12,728 nucleotides of DNA from Pseudomonadota bacterium (GTDB lineage: Bacteria > Pseudomonadota > Alphaproteobacteria > Rhizobiales > Rhizobiaceae), in assembly GCA_023433855.1 (NCBI GenBank), contig JAEYTV010000361.1, positions 1 through 12,728 of the forward strand. The letters run 5' to 3'. Both the position numbers and the translations under genes were made by a program. Below, in pieces: positions 7,078 to 12,728 of this stretch (position 1 is its first letter; every line of letters begins with the position of its first letter). The notes under the pieces were generated by a model. That model was given only the letters and a program-made list of their open reading frames with translations, made no database searches and was not told the origin of the DNA.

Positions 7078-8465
7078 TGCATCATTGACGCGACGCGTTC
7101 CTGTGCAGCGTCGAGCGCAGCCTTCGGCGTCGTTTGCCCGGCCAGCGCCGACGCCACGGCGGTCGCGACGACGTCACCGATGCCTGGCCATTGCGGCACG
7201 CGCGGGCGCCAGTCGACATCGGTGTCTTCCTTGAGCGCGGTCAGCGTCGCTTCGACAAAATTGTCACCGAACTTGCTGATCGTTTCGACGTAGCCCGGGT
7301 CCTCCCAGAGAGACAGCCGGTTGACGCCGGACCGCTTGGTCGCGCCTTCGAATTTGTAGGATGTTCGAATCTGCGTCTCGGAGCTGGCGGCCCATTGGAT
7401 GAACAGCCAGGTCGCCTTCTTCTGTTCGTCGGTCAGCTTGGCGTTGATCGGGAAGCCCCAGTTCCAGATCGAACTGACTCGCTTGCCGGACGGTCCTTTC
7501 GGCCACCGCGCATAAGAGACCTTGCCGATCACTTGCGATTTCTCCGGGTTGTTCACCACGGATGCCGACGAGTGCGCGTCAACATAGCTGGCCAACGTGC
7601 CTTGCGAGAAGGCGTCAGCGATATCCGGCCAGTTCCAGTTCTGGGCCGCTGCCGGCGCGTAGGTCTTCATCGTGTCGACGTACCAGGCGAGCGCCGCCTC
7701 GGCCTCCGGCCCGTTGACCGTAAGCTTCCCGCCGGCCAGCCAGTCGCCGCCGAACTCACGGAAGATCGAGGAATAGATGTAGACGTTCTGGCCCGCCCCT
7801 GCGAGGCCGCGCAGCGCAGTACCCCAGACCCGGCTGTCCGGCGAATGCAGCGCCTTGGCGTTTGCGATGAAACCGTCGAGGTCGTCGGCCGGCTTCAGGC
7901 CCTTCGCGTCGAGCAGGTCCTTGCGCAGAACCTGAAGCGTGACCTCGCCGTCGTAAGGAACGCCATAGAGCTTGCCCTCGATCGTGTTGGCGGCAGTCCA
8001 GGCGGGCACGATGTCTTCTGGCTTGAACCAAGCCTTGTCGGTGAGCGCCGGATCCTCCAGGAACGGCGTCAGGTCGTCGACCCAGCCATTCGCCTGATAG
8101 AGCGGATAGTACATCGGATCCGCTGCATGTGTGGCATAGGTGCCGGTGCCGGAAGTCAGGTCGAGCACCGCCTTCTGACGAATTTGCGCCGGCGGCACTT
8201 TCTCGAAACGAACGTTGATGCCGGTCAGCTGCTGGAACTGCGGAGCCAGCGCGATAAGGTTCTCGAAATAGCCGGCCGGAATGACGGCGACCGTGATATT
8301 TTGCCCATCCGCCTGCCGCCAGTCGATCTTGGCTGCCTGGTATGGCGCGAGGTCGGCGTCCTGAGCGTAGCCCGAGCGAATCACGAAGGGCGACGCCAGC
8401 CCGATCGCAGTGGATGCGGCCAGTCCCTTGAGAACAAGCCGTCGATGCGGTTTCAGAATGTCCAA
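7074..8465 (-). CDS. ABC transporter extracellular solute-binding protein, Tat-exported (family 1, CUT1)
   Basis: The start chosen is TTG 8465: AAGGGAGG lies at 8471-8478, five bases upstream. A GTG at 8483 is also in frame, but the ribosome-binding site would then sit inside the gene. From TTG the protein has 463 residues. Residues 8-13 read RRLVLK, a twin-arginine motif, followed by a hydrophobic segment and SGYAQDA, so cleavage is likely after Ala34. Tat export suggests folding before export. The rest is a typical family-1 sugar-type binding protein (ITVAVIPAGYFENLIALAPQFQQ, TGINVRFEKVP, GKLYGVPYDGEV, FPINAKLTDEQKKATWLFIQWA). It captures the substrate in the periplasm and delivers it to the permeases. 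First gene of the operon, preceded by two operator-like sites. Substrate unknown; the sulfatase at the end of the operon points to a sulfate ester. Confidence 0.93.
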   Translation of the reverse strand: MDILKPHRRLVLKGLAASTAIGLASPFVIRSGYAQDADLAPYQAAKIDWRQADGQNITVAVIPAGYFENLIALAPQFQQLTGINVRFEKVPPAQIRQKAVLDLTSGTGTYATHAADPMYYPLYQANGWVDDLTPFLEDPALTDKAWFKPEDIVPAWTAANTIEGKLYGVPYDGEVTLQVLRKDLLDAKGLKPADDLDGFIANAKALHSPDSRVWGTALRGLAGAGQNVYIYSSIFREFGGDWLAGGKLTVNGPEAEAALAWYVDTMKTYAPAAAQNWNWPDIADAFSQGTLASYVDAHSSASVVNNPEKSQVIGKVSYARWPKGPSGKRVSSIWNWGFPINAKLTDEQKKATWLFIQWAASSETQIRTSYKFEGATKRSGVNRLSLWEDPGYVETISKFGDNFVEATLTALKEDTDVDWRPRVPQWPGIGDVVATAVASALAGQTTPKAALDAAQERVASMMQ

Positions 8466-8528
8466 CTGAGCCTCCCTTCTCACGTCCGAACGCGATTAAG
8501 GTCGCGGAAATGTCCTGACACGTCAAGT

Positions 8529-8542
8529 AAGTTATGACTTTT
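8529..8542. promoter_or_regulatory. Operator-like palindrome, copy 1 (candidate GntR site)
   Basis: AAGTTATGACTTTT: arms AAGT and ACTT around TATG, 63 bases upstream of the TTG start of the binding-protein gene. The half-sites (GT-N4-AC core) are of the kind bound by HutC/UTRA GntR regulators. The same 14 bases recur at 8637-8650. On the minus strand a TTGACG (8521-8526) lies just downstream, and a GATAAT (8547-8552), 17 bases from TTCGCG (8570-8575), lies just upstream. Either could be part of the promoter; in the second case the site would cover the transcription start. Confidence 0.55.
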
Positions 8543-8635
8543 CATGATTATCCCTCTGCCTGATCATCGCGCGAAGGCACGATTACCGCGCCTATTAGGG
8601 CGGTTGGCAGCGCTGGGGGTAACGCCTGGAACTCT

Positions 8636-8650
8636 AAAGTTATGACTTTT
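8636..8650. promoter_or_regulatory. Operator-like palindrome, copy 2 (candidate GntR site)
   Basis: AAAGTTATGACTTTT shares 14 identical bases with copy 1, which starts 108 bases away (about ten helical turns). Here the arms extend to AAAGT and ACTTT. Two sites in phase could allow looping by a dimeric or tetrameric repressor. Confidence 0.5.
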
Positions 8651-8666
8651 GGTAGAATTTTCTACC
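8651..8666. promoter_or_regulatory. 16-base dyad abutting operator copy 2
   Basis: GGTAGAA, TT, TTCTACC: seven-base perfect arms with a two-base centre, starting at the base after operator copy 2. The loop is too short for an RNA hairpin, so a dimeric DNA-binding protein different from the GntR regulator is the likelier reader. The protein is not identified. Confidence 0.4.
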
Positions 8667-9001
8667 TTCGCCCCGGCTGTCTCACACCCGATCGAACGGC
8701 TTGGATTCAGGCCGGACTGCCTACCTTCAAAAGGGGGCACGGATAGAAGCGTGATACAAATCGGGCATTACGCGCGAAACGGAGAGTTCGTGACTCGACA
8801 TCACGAAACGGAGGGGACTTGTAGTTGGTAGATGATTAGTTGGTGGTGGAGACAGTCTGACGCGAACCCGTCTCCGTGCCGCTTTTCCCGGTTGCCGCGC
8901 GAAAACAGGGACTTTCTCGCCAATCGGAGGGAATCCACGACACATACCCGACTCGAGCTTTAGAAATTTCAAGCACTTAGCTGACAAATTCCCGTGAAAA
9001 G

Positions 9002-9033
9002 CTAACAGGGAATCTTTGCAGCCTAACAGGGAA
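9002..9033. repeat. Two direct copies of CTAACAGGGAA, 21 bases apart
   Basis: Identical 11-base copies sit at 9002-9012 and 9023-9033. They are bracketed by AAATTCCC (8986-8993) and its inverse GGGAATTT (9050-9057). AACAGGGAA-type repeats are, from memory, frequent in rhizobial intergenic DNA, but their role is not known to me. Confidence 0.6.
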
Positions 9034-9037
9034 CTAG

Positions 9038-9052
9038 CCCACGGTGCGTGGG
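9038..9052 (+). terminator. Small perfect hairpin beside the AACAGGGAA repeats
   Basis: CCCACG, GTG, CGTGGG gives a six-base-pair GC-rich stem with a three-base loop, followed by AATTTG. It is terminator-like on the plus strand with only three T, and no upstream gene for it is evident. Confidence 0.3.
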
Positions 9053-9439
9053 AATTTGACGTCTGCCCGTCAGCTACGCTCCGCTTCAGCCCACCCGGAT
9101 CCAATCGCTGTAAGATGGCGAACGGTCACAACAGACTTCTCGGCCGCAAACTGGCGCCCGAAGCCACTCCCCCTTGACGCCGTTGTTGAATGGCGTTAGG
9201 CGCATCTCCAGGTCATGAGCCTTCTAGCTGATAAACCTTCACCGACTTCGCTGATTGATTCTTGAAACCTGTCTCTTAACTGCTGCCACACTGCCCTCCC
9301 TGCTGCTCATAGTCTCTGGTCGATTTCTCTTCGAACACGCTGCTTCCTCTGCTTGCTGCATAGCTTCGAGCCCTCCGCGCCTCTCCTAGACCCCTCCGCG
9401 CTCCCAGCTGCTCTCTAGCTTCGCTTTCCCTTGCTTGGC

Positions 9440-9458
9440 GCCCGTTTGGACGGGCTTT
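9440..9458 (+). terminator. Hairpin followed by TTT upstream of the methyltransferase gene
   Basis: GCCCGT, TTGG, ACGGGC followed directly by TTT: a six-base-pair stem and four-base loop about 110 bases before the methyltransferase start. It could end an upstream transcript or act as an attenuator in the methyltransferase leader. Confidence 0.4.
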
Positions 9459-9564
9459 GAACCTGGTTGTTCCGCATGGCCCCGGATTCCGGCGCTTCGG
9501 AAGAGCTGCAACTGCAACACGTTCGCGGCCAATGAGGTGGCCTCGGCGAAAGAAGAGGTGTGCG

Positions 9565-11034
9565 ATGCGCACGAAACCAGAAACACCGGAGCTTGAGCTT
9601 CGGGTACGACGTAGAAGCCGGGCTCGCAAAGCCGGCAGCACCCGAGGCCTGCCGCCACGGCTGGCCTCGGTTATCGAACAGGTGAATCTCGAGGAGCTTG
9701 TCCTCTATGACAGTAATCCGCGGCTCCATAACGACAAGCAGACAGAGAAGCTGGCCTACACGATCCAGACCGTGGGCTTCGTGGTGCCCATGATCATAGA
9801 CCATCGGAATGTCGTCATCGCGGGCCATGGCCGCTACGCGGCGGCCAAGCACCTCGGCCTTAGGGTCGTTCCGGCCATACGCGTGGACTACCTGACCGAC
9901 GCGCAGGTAAAAGCGTTTCGCATTGCCGATAACCGCCTTGGCGAACTCAGCACTTGGGACGAGAAGAAGCTTACGATCGAACTCCGCGAGCTCGTCGTTT
10001 CGCTCGATGATCCGGAGATAATTGAGCTGACCTCTTTCGAGGTTGGCGAGATCGACGCCCGCATCGAAGTGCTGGACGAAGTCCTCCCGAAAGCTGAGGA
10101 AGAGATCGTCGAGCCACCCGCGGACGGCCCCTCGGTGTCCAGGGTGGGAGACCTGTGGCAACTCGGCGCACACCGTTTGATCTGCGGTTCATCGTTGCTC
10201 GAGGAGACATATGTTCGCCTGCTCGATGCAGAGAAGGTTCGCGCCGTCTGGAGCGACCCTCCCTACAATGTCGCTGTGAACGGGCATGTGAGCGGGCTTG
10301 GTAAGCACCAGCATCGCGAGTTCGTTCAGGCCTCCGGCGAGATGAGCGAGGAGGAGTTCACCGACTTCCTTGCCCGCTACCTGGAACTGACGAAAGCGCA
10401 CTCTACCCCGGGTGCTCTGCATTATGCATGCATGGATGCGGCACATTCATTCGAGCTTCTCACAGCAGCGCGCCGCGCTGGCCTTTCATTCAAGACAACC
10501 TGCACTTGGGCCAAAACCAACGGAGGGATGGGCTCGCTGTACCGTCAGCAGACCGAGTTCGTGCATGTCTTCAAGCACGGAGGCGACGAGGTCCCGCACA
10601 TCAACAATGTGCAGCTCGGAAAGTTCGGCCGGTACAGAACGACGCTCTGGAGCTATGCTGGCGTCAACACATTCCGGCGCGGGCGCATGCAGGAACTTCA
10701 GTCCCACCCGACCTGCAAGCCAGTGCCTATGGTCGCCGACGCAATCAAGGACTGCACGGACCATGGCGACAGCGTCTTGGACGCTTTTTGCGGTTCAGGC
10801 ACGACTATTCTGGCCGCGGAAAAGGTGCAGCGCGTCGGATATGGCATCGAGCTGGACCCTGGATATGTCGACGTATCAGTCCGGCGCTGGGAGGATTTGA
10901 CCGGGCGATACGCTGTCAATGTCGACACCGGGTTGAGCTTCGCTGAAACAGAGGCTCAGAGGCGCCGCGACCGTGGCCACGATCCCGGCTCTGTATCTCT
11001 ACCCAGCGAAATCCCGGGCATCCAACCTGTGTGA
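9565..11034 (+). CDS. ParB-domain DNA methyltransferase (N6-adenine/N4-cytosine type, beta arrangement)
   Basis: 489 residues from ATG 9565, chosen because AAGAGG lies six bases upstream; ATG 9532 is in frame but has no such site. An N-terminal ParB-like domain (about 38-165) starts at NPRLHND (51-57) and carries AGHGRYAAAKHLG (86-98). The C-terminal methylase (about 195-450) has catalytic DPPY (231-234), HPTCKP (381-386), SAM-binding DAFCGSGTT (406-414) and GIELDP (427-432). DPPY preceding FCGSGT is the beta order; DPPY usually means adenine-N6 methylation. It would methylate specific sites in double-stranded DNA. No restriction nuclease lies within the window, so it is an orphan enzyme as far as visible. 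ParB-methylase fusions are common in prophages and integrated elements of alphaproteobacteria. The next gene encodes a DUF5681 protein, a frequent partner. The recognition sequence cannot be predicted. Confidence 0.93.
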   Translation: MRTKPETPELELRVRRRSRARKAGSTRGLPPRLASVIEQVNLEELVLYDSNPRLHNDKQTEKLAYTIQTVGFVVPMIIDHRNVVIAGHGRYAAAKHLGLRVVPAIRVDYLTDAQVKAFRIADNRLGELSTWDEKKLTIELRELVVSLDDPEIIELTSFEVGEIDARIEVLDEVLPKAEEEIVEPPADGPSVSRVGDLWQLGAHRLICGSSLLEETYVRLLDAEKVRAVWSDPPYNVAVNGHVSGLGKHQHREFVQASGEMSEEEFTDFLARYLELTKAHSTPGALHYACMDAAHSFELLTAARRAGLSFKTTCTWAKTNGGMGSLYRQQTEFVHVFKHGGDEVPHINNVQLGKFGRYRTTLWSYAGVNTFRRGRMQELQSHPTCKPVPMVADAIKDCTDHGDSVLDAFCGSGTTILAAEKVQRVGYGIELDPGYVDVSVRRWEDLTGRYAVNVDTGLSFAETEAQRRRDRGHDPGSVSLPSEIPGIQPV

Positions 11035-11133
11035 ATGCAGCCAATTCGACGAACGAGCAATGCCTCCTTACCGAGGCGACCTTTGTGCATTGGGAACAGA
11101 CCCTGCCAATTAATGTGAAAAAGAGATGCAATC

Positions 11134-11670
11134 ATGAAACCGAACCACCTTCCATCTTCACCAACGCTTCAGATTCGCCACCGAACCCGCCCCTCTCCGC
11201 CAAGCGCGGTTCCTATCGTCGACGATGTTCCCGCCGTTGCCCCAGCCGCTAGCCTGCCTTCCACCGGGCAAAAGGTAGGCTACAAAAACCCGCCACTGGA
11301 GACTCGCTTCAAGAAGGGACAGAAAAGCGCTAACCTGAAAGGTCGGCCGAAAGCGAAGAAGGACCCGATAGCAGTTCTGGAAGACGCAATGCACAGAGAA
11401 GTCGTCGTTCTAGAAAACGGAAAGCGTCGCAAAATGACGGCGTGGGAAGCCGCTGTACACCGATCGACGAATGAGCTTCTGAAGGGAAATTACAAGGAGT
11501 ACACCGCCATCAGCAAGATAGTATCAACGATAGCTTCATCGCGGCAGAAGCAGCAGAGCCAGTTGCCGCACGAGGACCCTCCTCTCACCCAACACGAGCA
11601 GATGGTGAACGACTTCATTCGCGAGTTTCAGGATCTTTTTGAAAAAGAAAGACCTATAGATCTTGCATGA
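11134..11670 (+). CDS. DUF5681 domain protein
   Basis: 178 residues from ATG 11134, preceded by AAAGAGA at a suitable distance; 99 bases after the methyltransferase stop and probably cotranscribed with it. The first 45 residues are Pro/Ala-rich and look disordered. The DUF5681 signature follows: VGYKNPPLETRFKKGQKSANLKGRPK (48-73), compare the family pattern of a Gly-Tyr-x-x-Pro-Pro segment, then RFKKGQ, then a Lys/Gly/Arg-Pro tail. A helical part (75-140) continues with VLEDAMHREV and MTAWEAAVHRSTNELLKGNY. The basic KGQ and KGRPK segments suggest nucleic-acid contact. The biochemical role of the family is unknown to me; members occur beside ParB-methyltransferases and phage-type genes in alphaproteobacteria. 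Confidence 0.85.
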   Translation: MKPNHLPSSPTLQIRHRTRPSPPSAVPIVDDVPAVAPAASLPSTGQKVGYKNPPLETRFKKGQKSANLKGRPKAKKDPIAVLEDAMHREVVVLENGKRRKMTAWEAAVHRSTNELLKGNYKEYTAISKIVSTIASSRQKQQSQLPHEDPPLTQHEQMVNDFIREFQDLFEKERPIDLA

Positions 11671-11763
11671 TCCGCTACCTCAGCAAGCGAACAGTTAGGA
11701 GATGAGCAACTGGTTCGTGTAAGTCGCCTTCCCTAGCGGCCGTAGTGGTAGTTCAACGCTCGA

Positions 11764-11796
11764 GATGAGGCCGATCTACTGAGAATCGGCCTCATC
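11764..11796. repeat. Perfect 12-base inverted repeat (hairpin) after the DUF5681 gene
   Basis: GATGAGGCCGAT (11764-11775) and ATCGGCCTCATC (11785-11796) are exact inverses around a nine-base loop. It lies 94 bases after the DUF5681 stop and could terminate that operon, although no T-run follows on either strand. A protein-binding dyad or an element end are other options. Confidence 0.6.
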
Positions 11797-11913
11797 AAGG
11801 AAGTTGCGGAGATAAACTGGGCGGCCGCAATCCTGGTCGTCGAGTAAAGCTTGCCGCTGCCCCGAAGCGGACACGTCAGCTAATCATACTGAGTGGTGGA
11901 TACCCCTATCCTC

Positions 11914-12159
11914 TCAAACGCGCCAGAAAGGTTTCGCGATCTCAGCCTCGACCTGCTTCCTCGTCAGGCCAACGTCGGCGACTAAATGAGGGGCGGTGAT
12001 CAGCATGTCCTCAAGCTTGAGCCGAAAGCGTTTCCGCTCTTCCCACGTCTCAAGCAGATCGCGCAAGCCGGCGAGGCTGAGCGGCCTGCCCGGCAGGTTC
12101 GTACGTCTGATCAGTGCTTCCCTCGTCGTGCGATGCGCTGATGCAAAGCTGTGGGCCAT
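11914..12159 (-). CDS. DUF1127 domain protein (YjiS-like)
   Basis: 81 residues from ATG 12159, with GGAGG five bases upstream. The C-terminal half has the DUF1127 pattern: LRDLLETWEERKRFRLKLEDML, then APHLVADVGLTRKQVEAEIAKPFWR (residues about 56-80). The GLTR and terminal KPFWR motifs are diagnostic. The N-terminal 30 residues are a basic, poorly conserved extension. In alphaproteobacteria, small DUF1127 proteins have been tied to RNA binding, phosphate or carbon stress and envelope-related phenotypes; which applies here cannot be said. It is divergent from a CadC-like regulator gene, sharing a 131-base intergenic region. Confidence 0.87.
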   Translation of the reverse strand: MAHSFASAHRTTREALIRRTNLPGRPLSLAGLRDLLETWEERKRFRLKLEDMLITAPHLVADVGLTRKQVEAEIAKPFWRV

Positions 12160-12290
12160 AGAAGCCTCCGTTCGTTCGAGGATCGAAAATCCTCCGTTTC
12201 GTTGCGGATGACCGTGCCCGATACGATCGGCGCTGTACTTAAGCCGTTCCTAAAAGTTCCAAAAACATTCAAAACGGCTAAGATGCCCGC

Positions 12291-12728
12291 ATGCACGGGT
12301 CGCGCTTTGCCTTCGGTCCATTCGTGCTCGATCTGGGCGCTGGAACGCTGTTGCGCAACGACGTTCCCGTTGCCGTCAGCCACCGTGGACTAAAGCTGCT
12401 TGCTGCGCTCGCCGAACATCCAGGCGAGATCCTAACCAAGGCCGAGTTGATGGACGCCGCCTGGCCGGGGATCGCTGTGGAACAGGGAAACCTCACGGTC
12501 CAGATCGCGCAGATCAGGAAGCTGATAGGATCTGCTGACGATGGAGGCGAATGGATCGCGACGGTGCCTCGAGTGGGCTACCGCTTCACCGGTGCCATCG
12601 AAGCGCTCAGCGACGCCAGGAAAAAACGGTACGCTCTCCCCGACAAGCCGTCGATCGCCGTGCTGCCCTTCGCCAGTCTTGGTGATGAGCCGGGTCAAGA
12701 AGCGTTCGCCGACGGACTGACAGAAGAC
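12291..12728 (+). CDS. CadC-like winged-helix regulator with TolB-like segment; C-terminus beyond the right edge
   Basis: 146 codons in frame to the right edge, from ATG 12291. An in-frame TAA at 12279 rules out an earlier start. Residues about 5-105 form an OmpR/PhoB-type winged helix of the one-component CadC kind: LKLLAALAEHPGEILTKAELMDAAWP, then VEQGNLTVQIAQIRKLIG, ending in IATVPRVGYRFTG. After a short linker comes KPSIAVLPFASLGDEPGQEAFADGLTED, the start of the TolB-like domain found in large rhizobial regulators that continue with tetratricopeptide repeats. No membrane segment is visible so far. There is no Shine-Dalgarno; a TAAGAT, six bases before the ATG, resembles a -10 element, so translation may be leaderless. 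The target could include the divergent DUF1127 gene. Confidence 0.88.
   Translation, partial: MHGSRFAFGPFVLDLGAGTLLRNDVPVAVSHRGLKLLAALAEHPGEILTKAELMDAAWPGIAVEQGNLTVQIAQIRKLIGSADDGGEWIATVPRVGYRFTGAIEALSDARKKRYALPDKPSIAVLPFASLGDEPGQEAFADGLTED

Larger units (their letters stand above)
8667..9564. other. Gene-poor spacer with repeats, hairpins and a pyrimidine-rich tract
   Basis: No reading frame here has a credible start, ribosome-binding site and protein-like composition. The content that can be supported is a GGAGAC/GTCTCC inverted pair (8848-8853 and 8870-8875), two CTAACAGGGAA repeats, a CCCACG hairpin, a pyrimidine-rich tract (about 9280-9439) and a hairpin followed by TTT just before the methyltransferase leader. 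The region separates the catabolic operon from the methyltransferase pair and may mark the edge of inserted DNA. Confidence 0.55.

Noticed and set aside
7134..8537. 467-residue plus-strand frame opposite the binding-protein gene
   Set aside because: Long antisense frame caused by high-GC codon bias; its translation has no recognisable domain, while the minus strand has a full binding protein.
8649..8831. 60-residue plus-strand frame starting at TTG inside operator copy 2
   Set aside because: Its start lies in a regulatory palindrome, it has no ribosome-binding site and no family resemblance.
8840..8880. Minus-strand stretch with GGGTTCGCGTC and GTCTCCACCACC that looks like the 3' end of a tRNA (possible att site)
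   Set aside because: The T-loop would read TTCGC instead of TTCRA, the T-stem does not pair, and no D- or anticodon arm can be built. Only a GGAGAC/GTCTCC inverted pair remains.
8727..9104. 125-residue minus-strand frame in the spacer
   Set aside because: It runs through the AACAGGGAA repeats and hairpins, has no ribosome-binding site, and its composition (Arg/Pro/Ser-rich) looks like translated intergenic DNA.
9276..10173. Minus-strand frames of 90-252 residues opposite the methyltransferase start and leader
   Set aside because: They are antisense to a well-supported methyltransferase or to the pyrimidine-rich tract, and show only low-complexity Arg/Ser/Gly or mirrored codons.
11031..11252. 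73-residue plus-strand frame overlapping both the methyltransferase end and the DUF5681 start
   Set aside because: It overlaps the better-supported DUF5681 gene in another frame and has no protein-like pattern.
11738..11775. GTAGTGGTAGTTCAACGC resembling a tRNA D-arm after the DUF5681 gene
   Set aside because: No anticodon arm, T-arm or acceptor stem follows; the downstream bases are the 12-base inverted repeat.
1..12728. CRISPR array, insertion sequence or transposase gene
   Set aside because: No regularly spaced repeats of suitable length, no transposase-like frame and no paired terminal repeats with target duplication were seen.

Overview
The window reads as chromosomal DNA of an alphaproteobacterium, most likely a member of the Hyphomicrobiales (rhizobial group). 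The grounds are high GC, gene content typical of that group (CUT1 sugar-type ABC operon, DUF1127 protein, YkuD lipoprotein, CadC-like regulator with a TolB-like segment, ParB-methyltransferase next to a DUF5681 protein) and GTG/TTG starts. This assignment is inference from gene families; no marker gene is present.

Layout. (1) Positions 1-1608, minus strand: three small envelope genes in a row, all with a lipobox. They are a partial papain-fold/NlpC-P60-like lipoprotein running off the left edge, a 47-residue lipoprotein, and an L,D-transpeptidase (YkuD) lipoprotein. (2) Positions 1832-8465, minus strand: a compact six-gene operon. Its transcription order is solute-binding protein, permease 1, permease 2, ATPase, GntR/UTRA regulator, Cys-type sulfatase. 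Neighbouring genes overlap by 1-4 bases except for a 14-base gap before the sulfatase. (3) Positions 8466-9564: about 1.1 kb without a convincing gene. It holds two copies of an operator-like palindrome near the operon, a separate 16-base dyad, two copies of an 11-base repeat, hairpins and a pyrimidine-rich tract. (4) Positions 9565-11670, plus strand: a ParB-domain DNA adenine-type methyltransferase followed by a DUF5681 protein, a pair with a mobile-element flavour and no restriction nuclease beside it. A perfect 12-base inverted repeat lies downstream. (5) Positions 11914-12728: a DUF1127 gene (minus) divergent from a CadC-like winged-helix regulator (plus) that runs off the right edge.

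How the genes fit together. The central operon looks like a dedicated import-and-desulfation route. A Tat-exported binding protein and a CUT1 permease would bring in an intact sulfate ester, probably a sulfated sugar or similar small molecule. The sulfatase has no signal peptide and would cleave the ester in the cytoplasm. The GntR/UTRA protein encoded in the same operon would sense the substrate or product and act at the AAGT-N4-ACTT sites upstream of the first gene. The substrate cannot be read from sequence. The formylglycine-generating enzyme needed to mature the sulfatase is not in the window.
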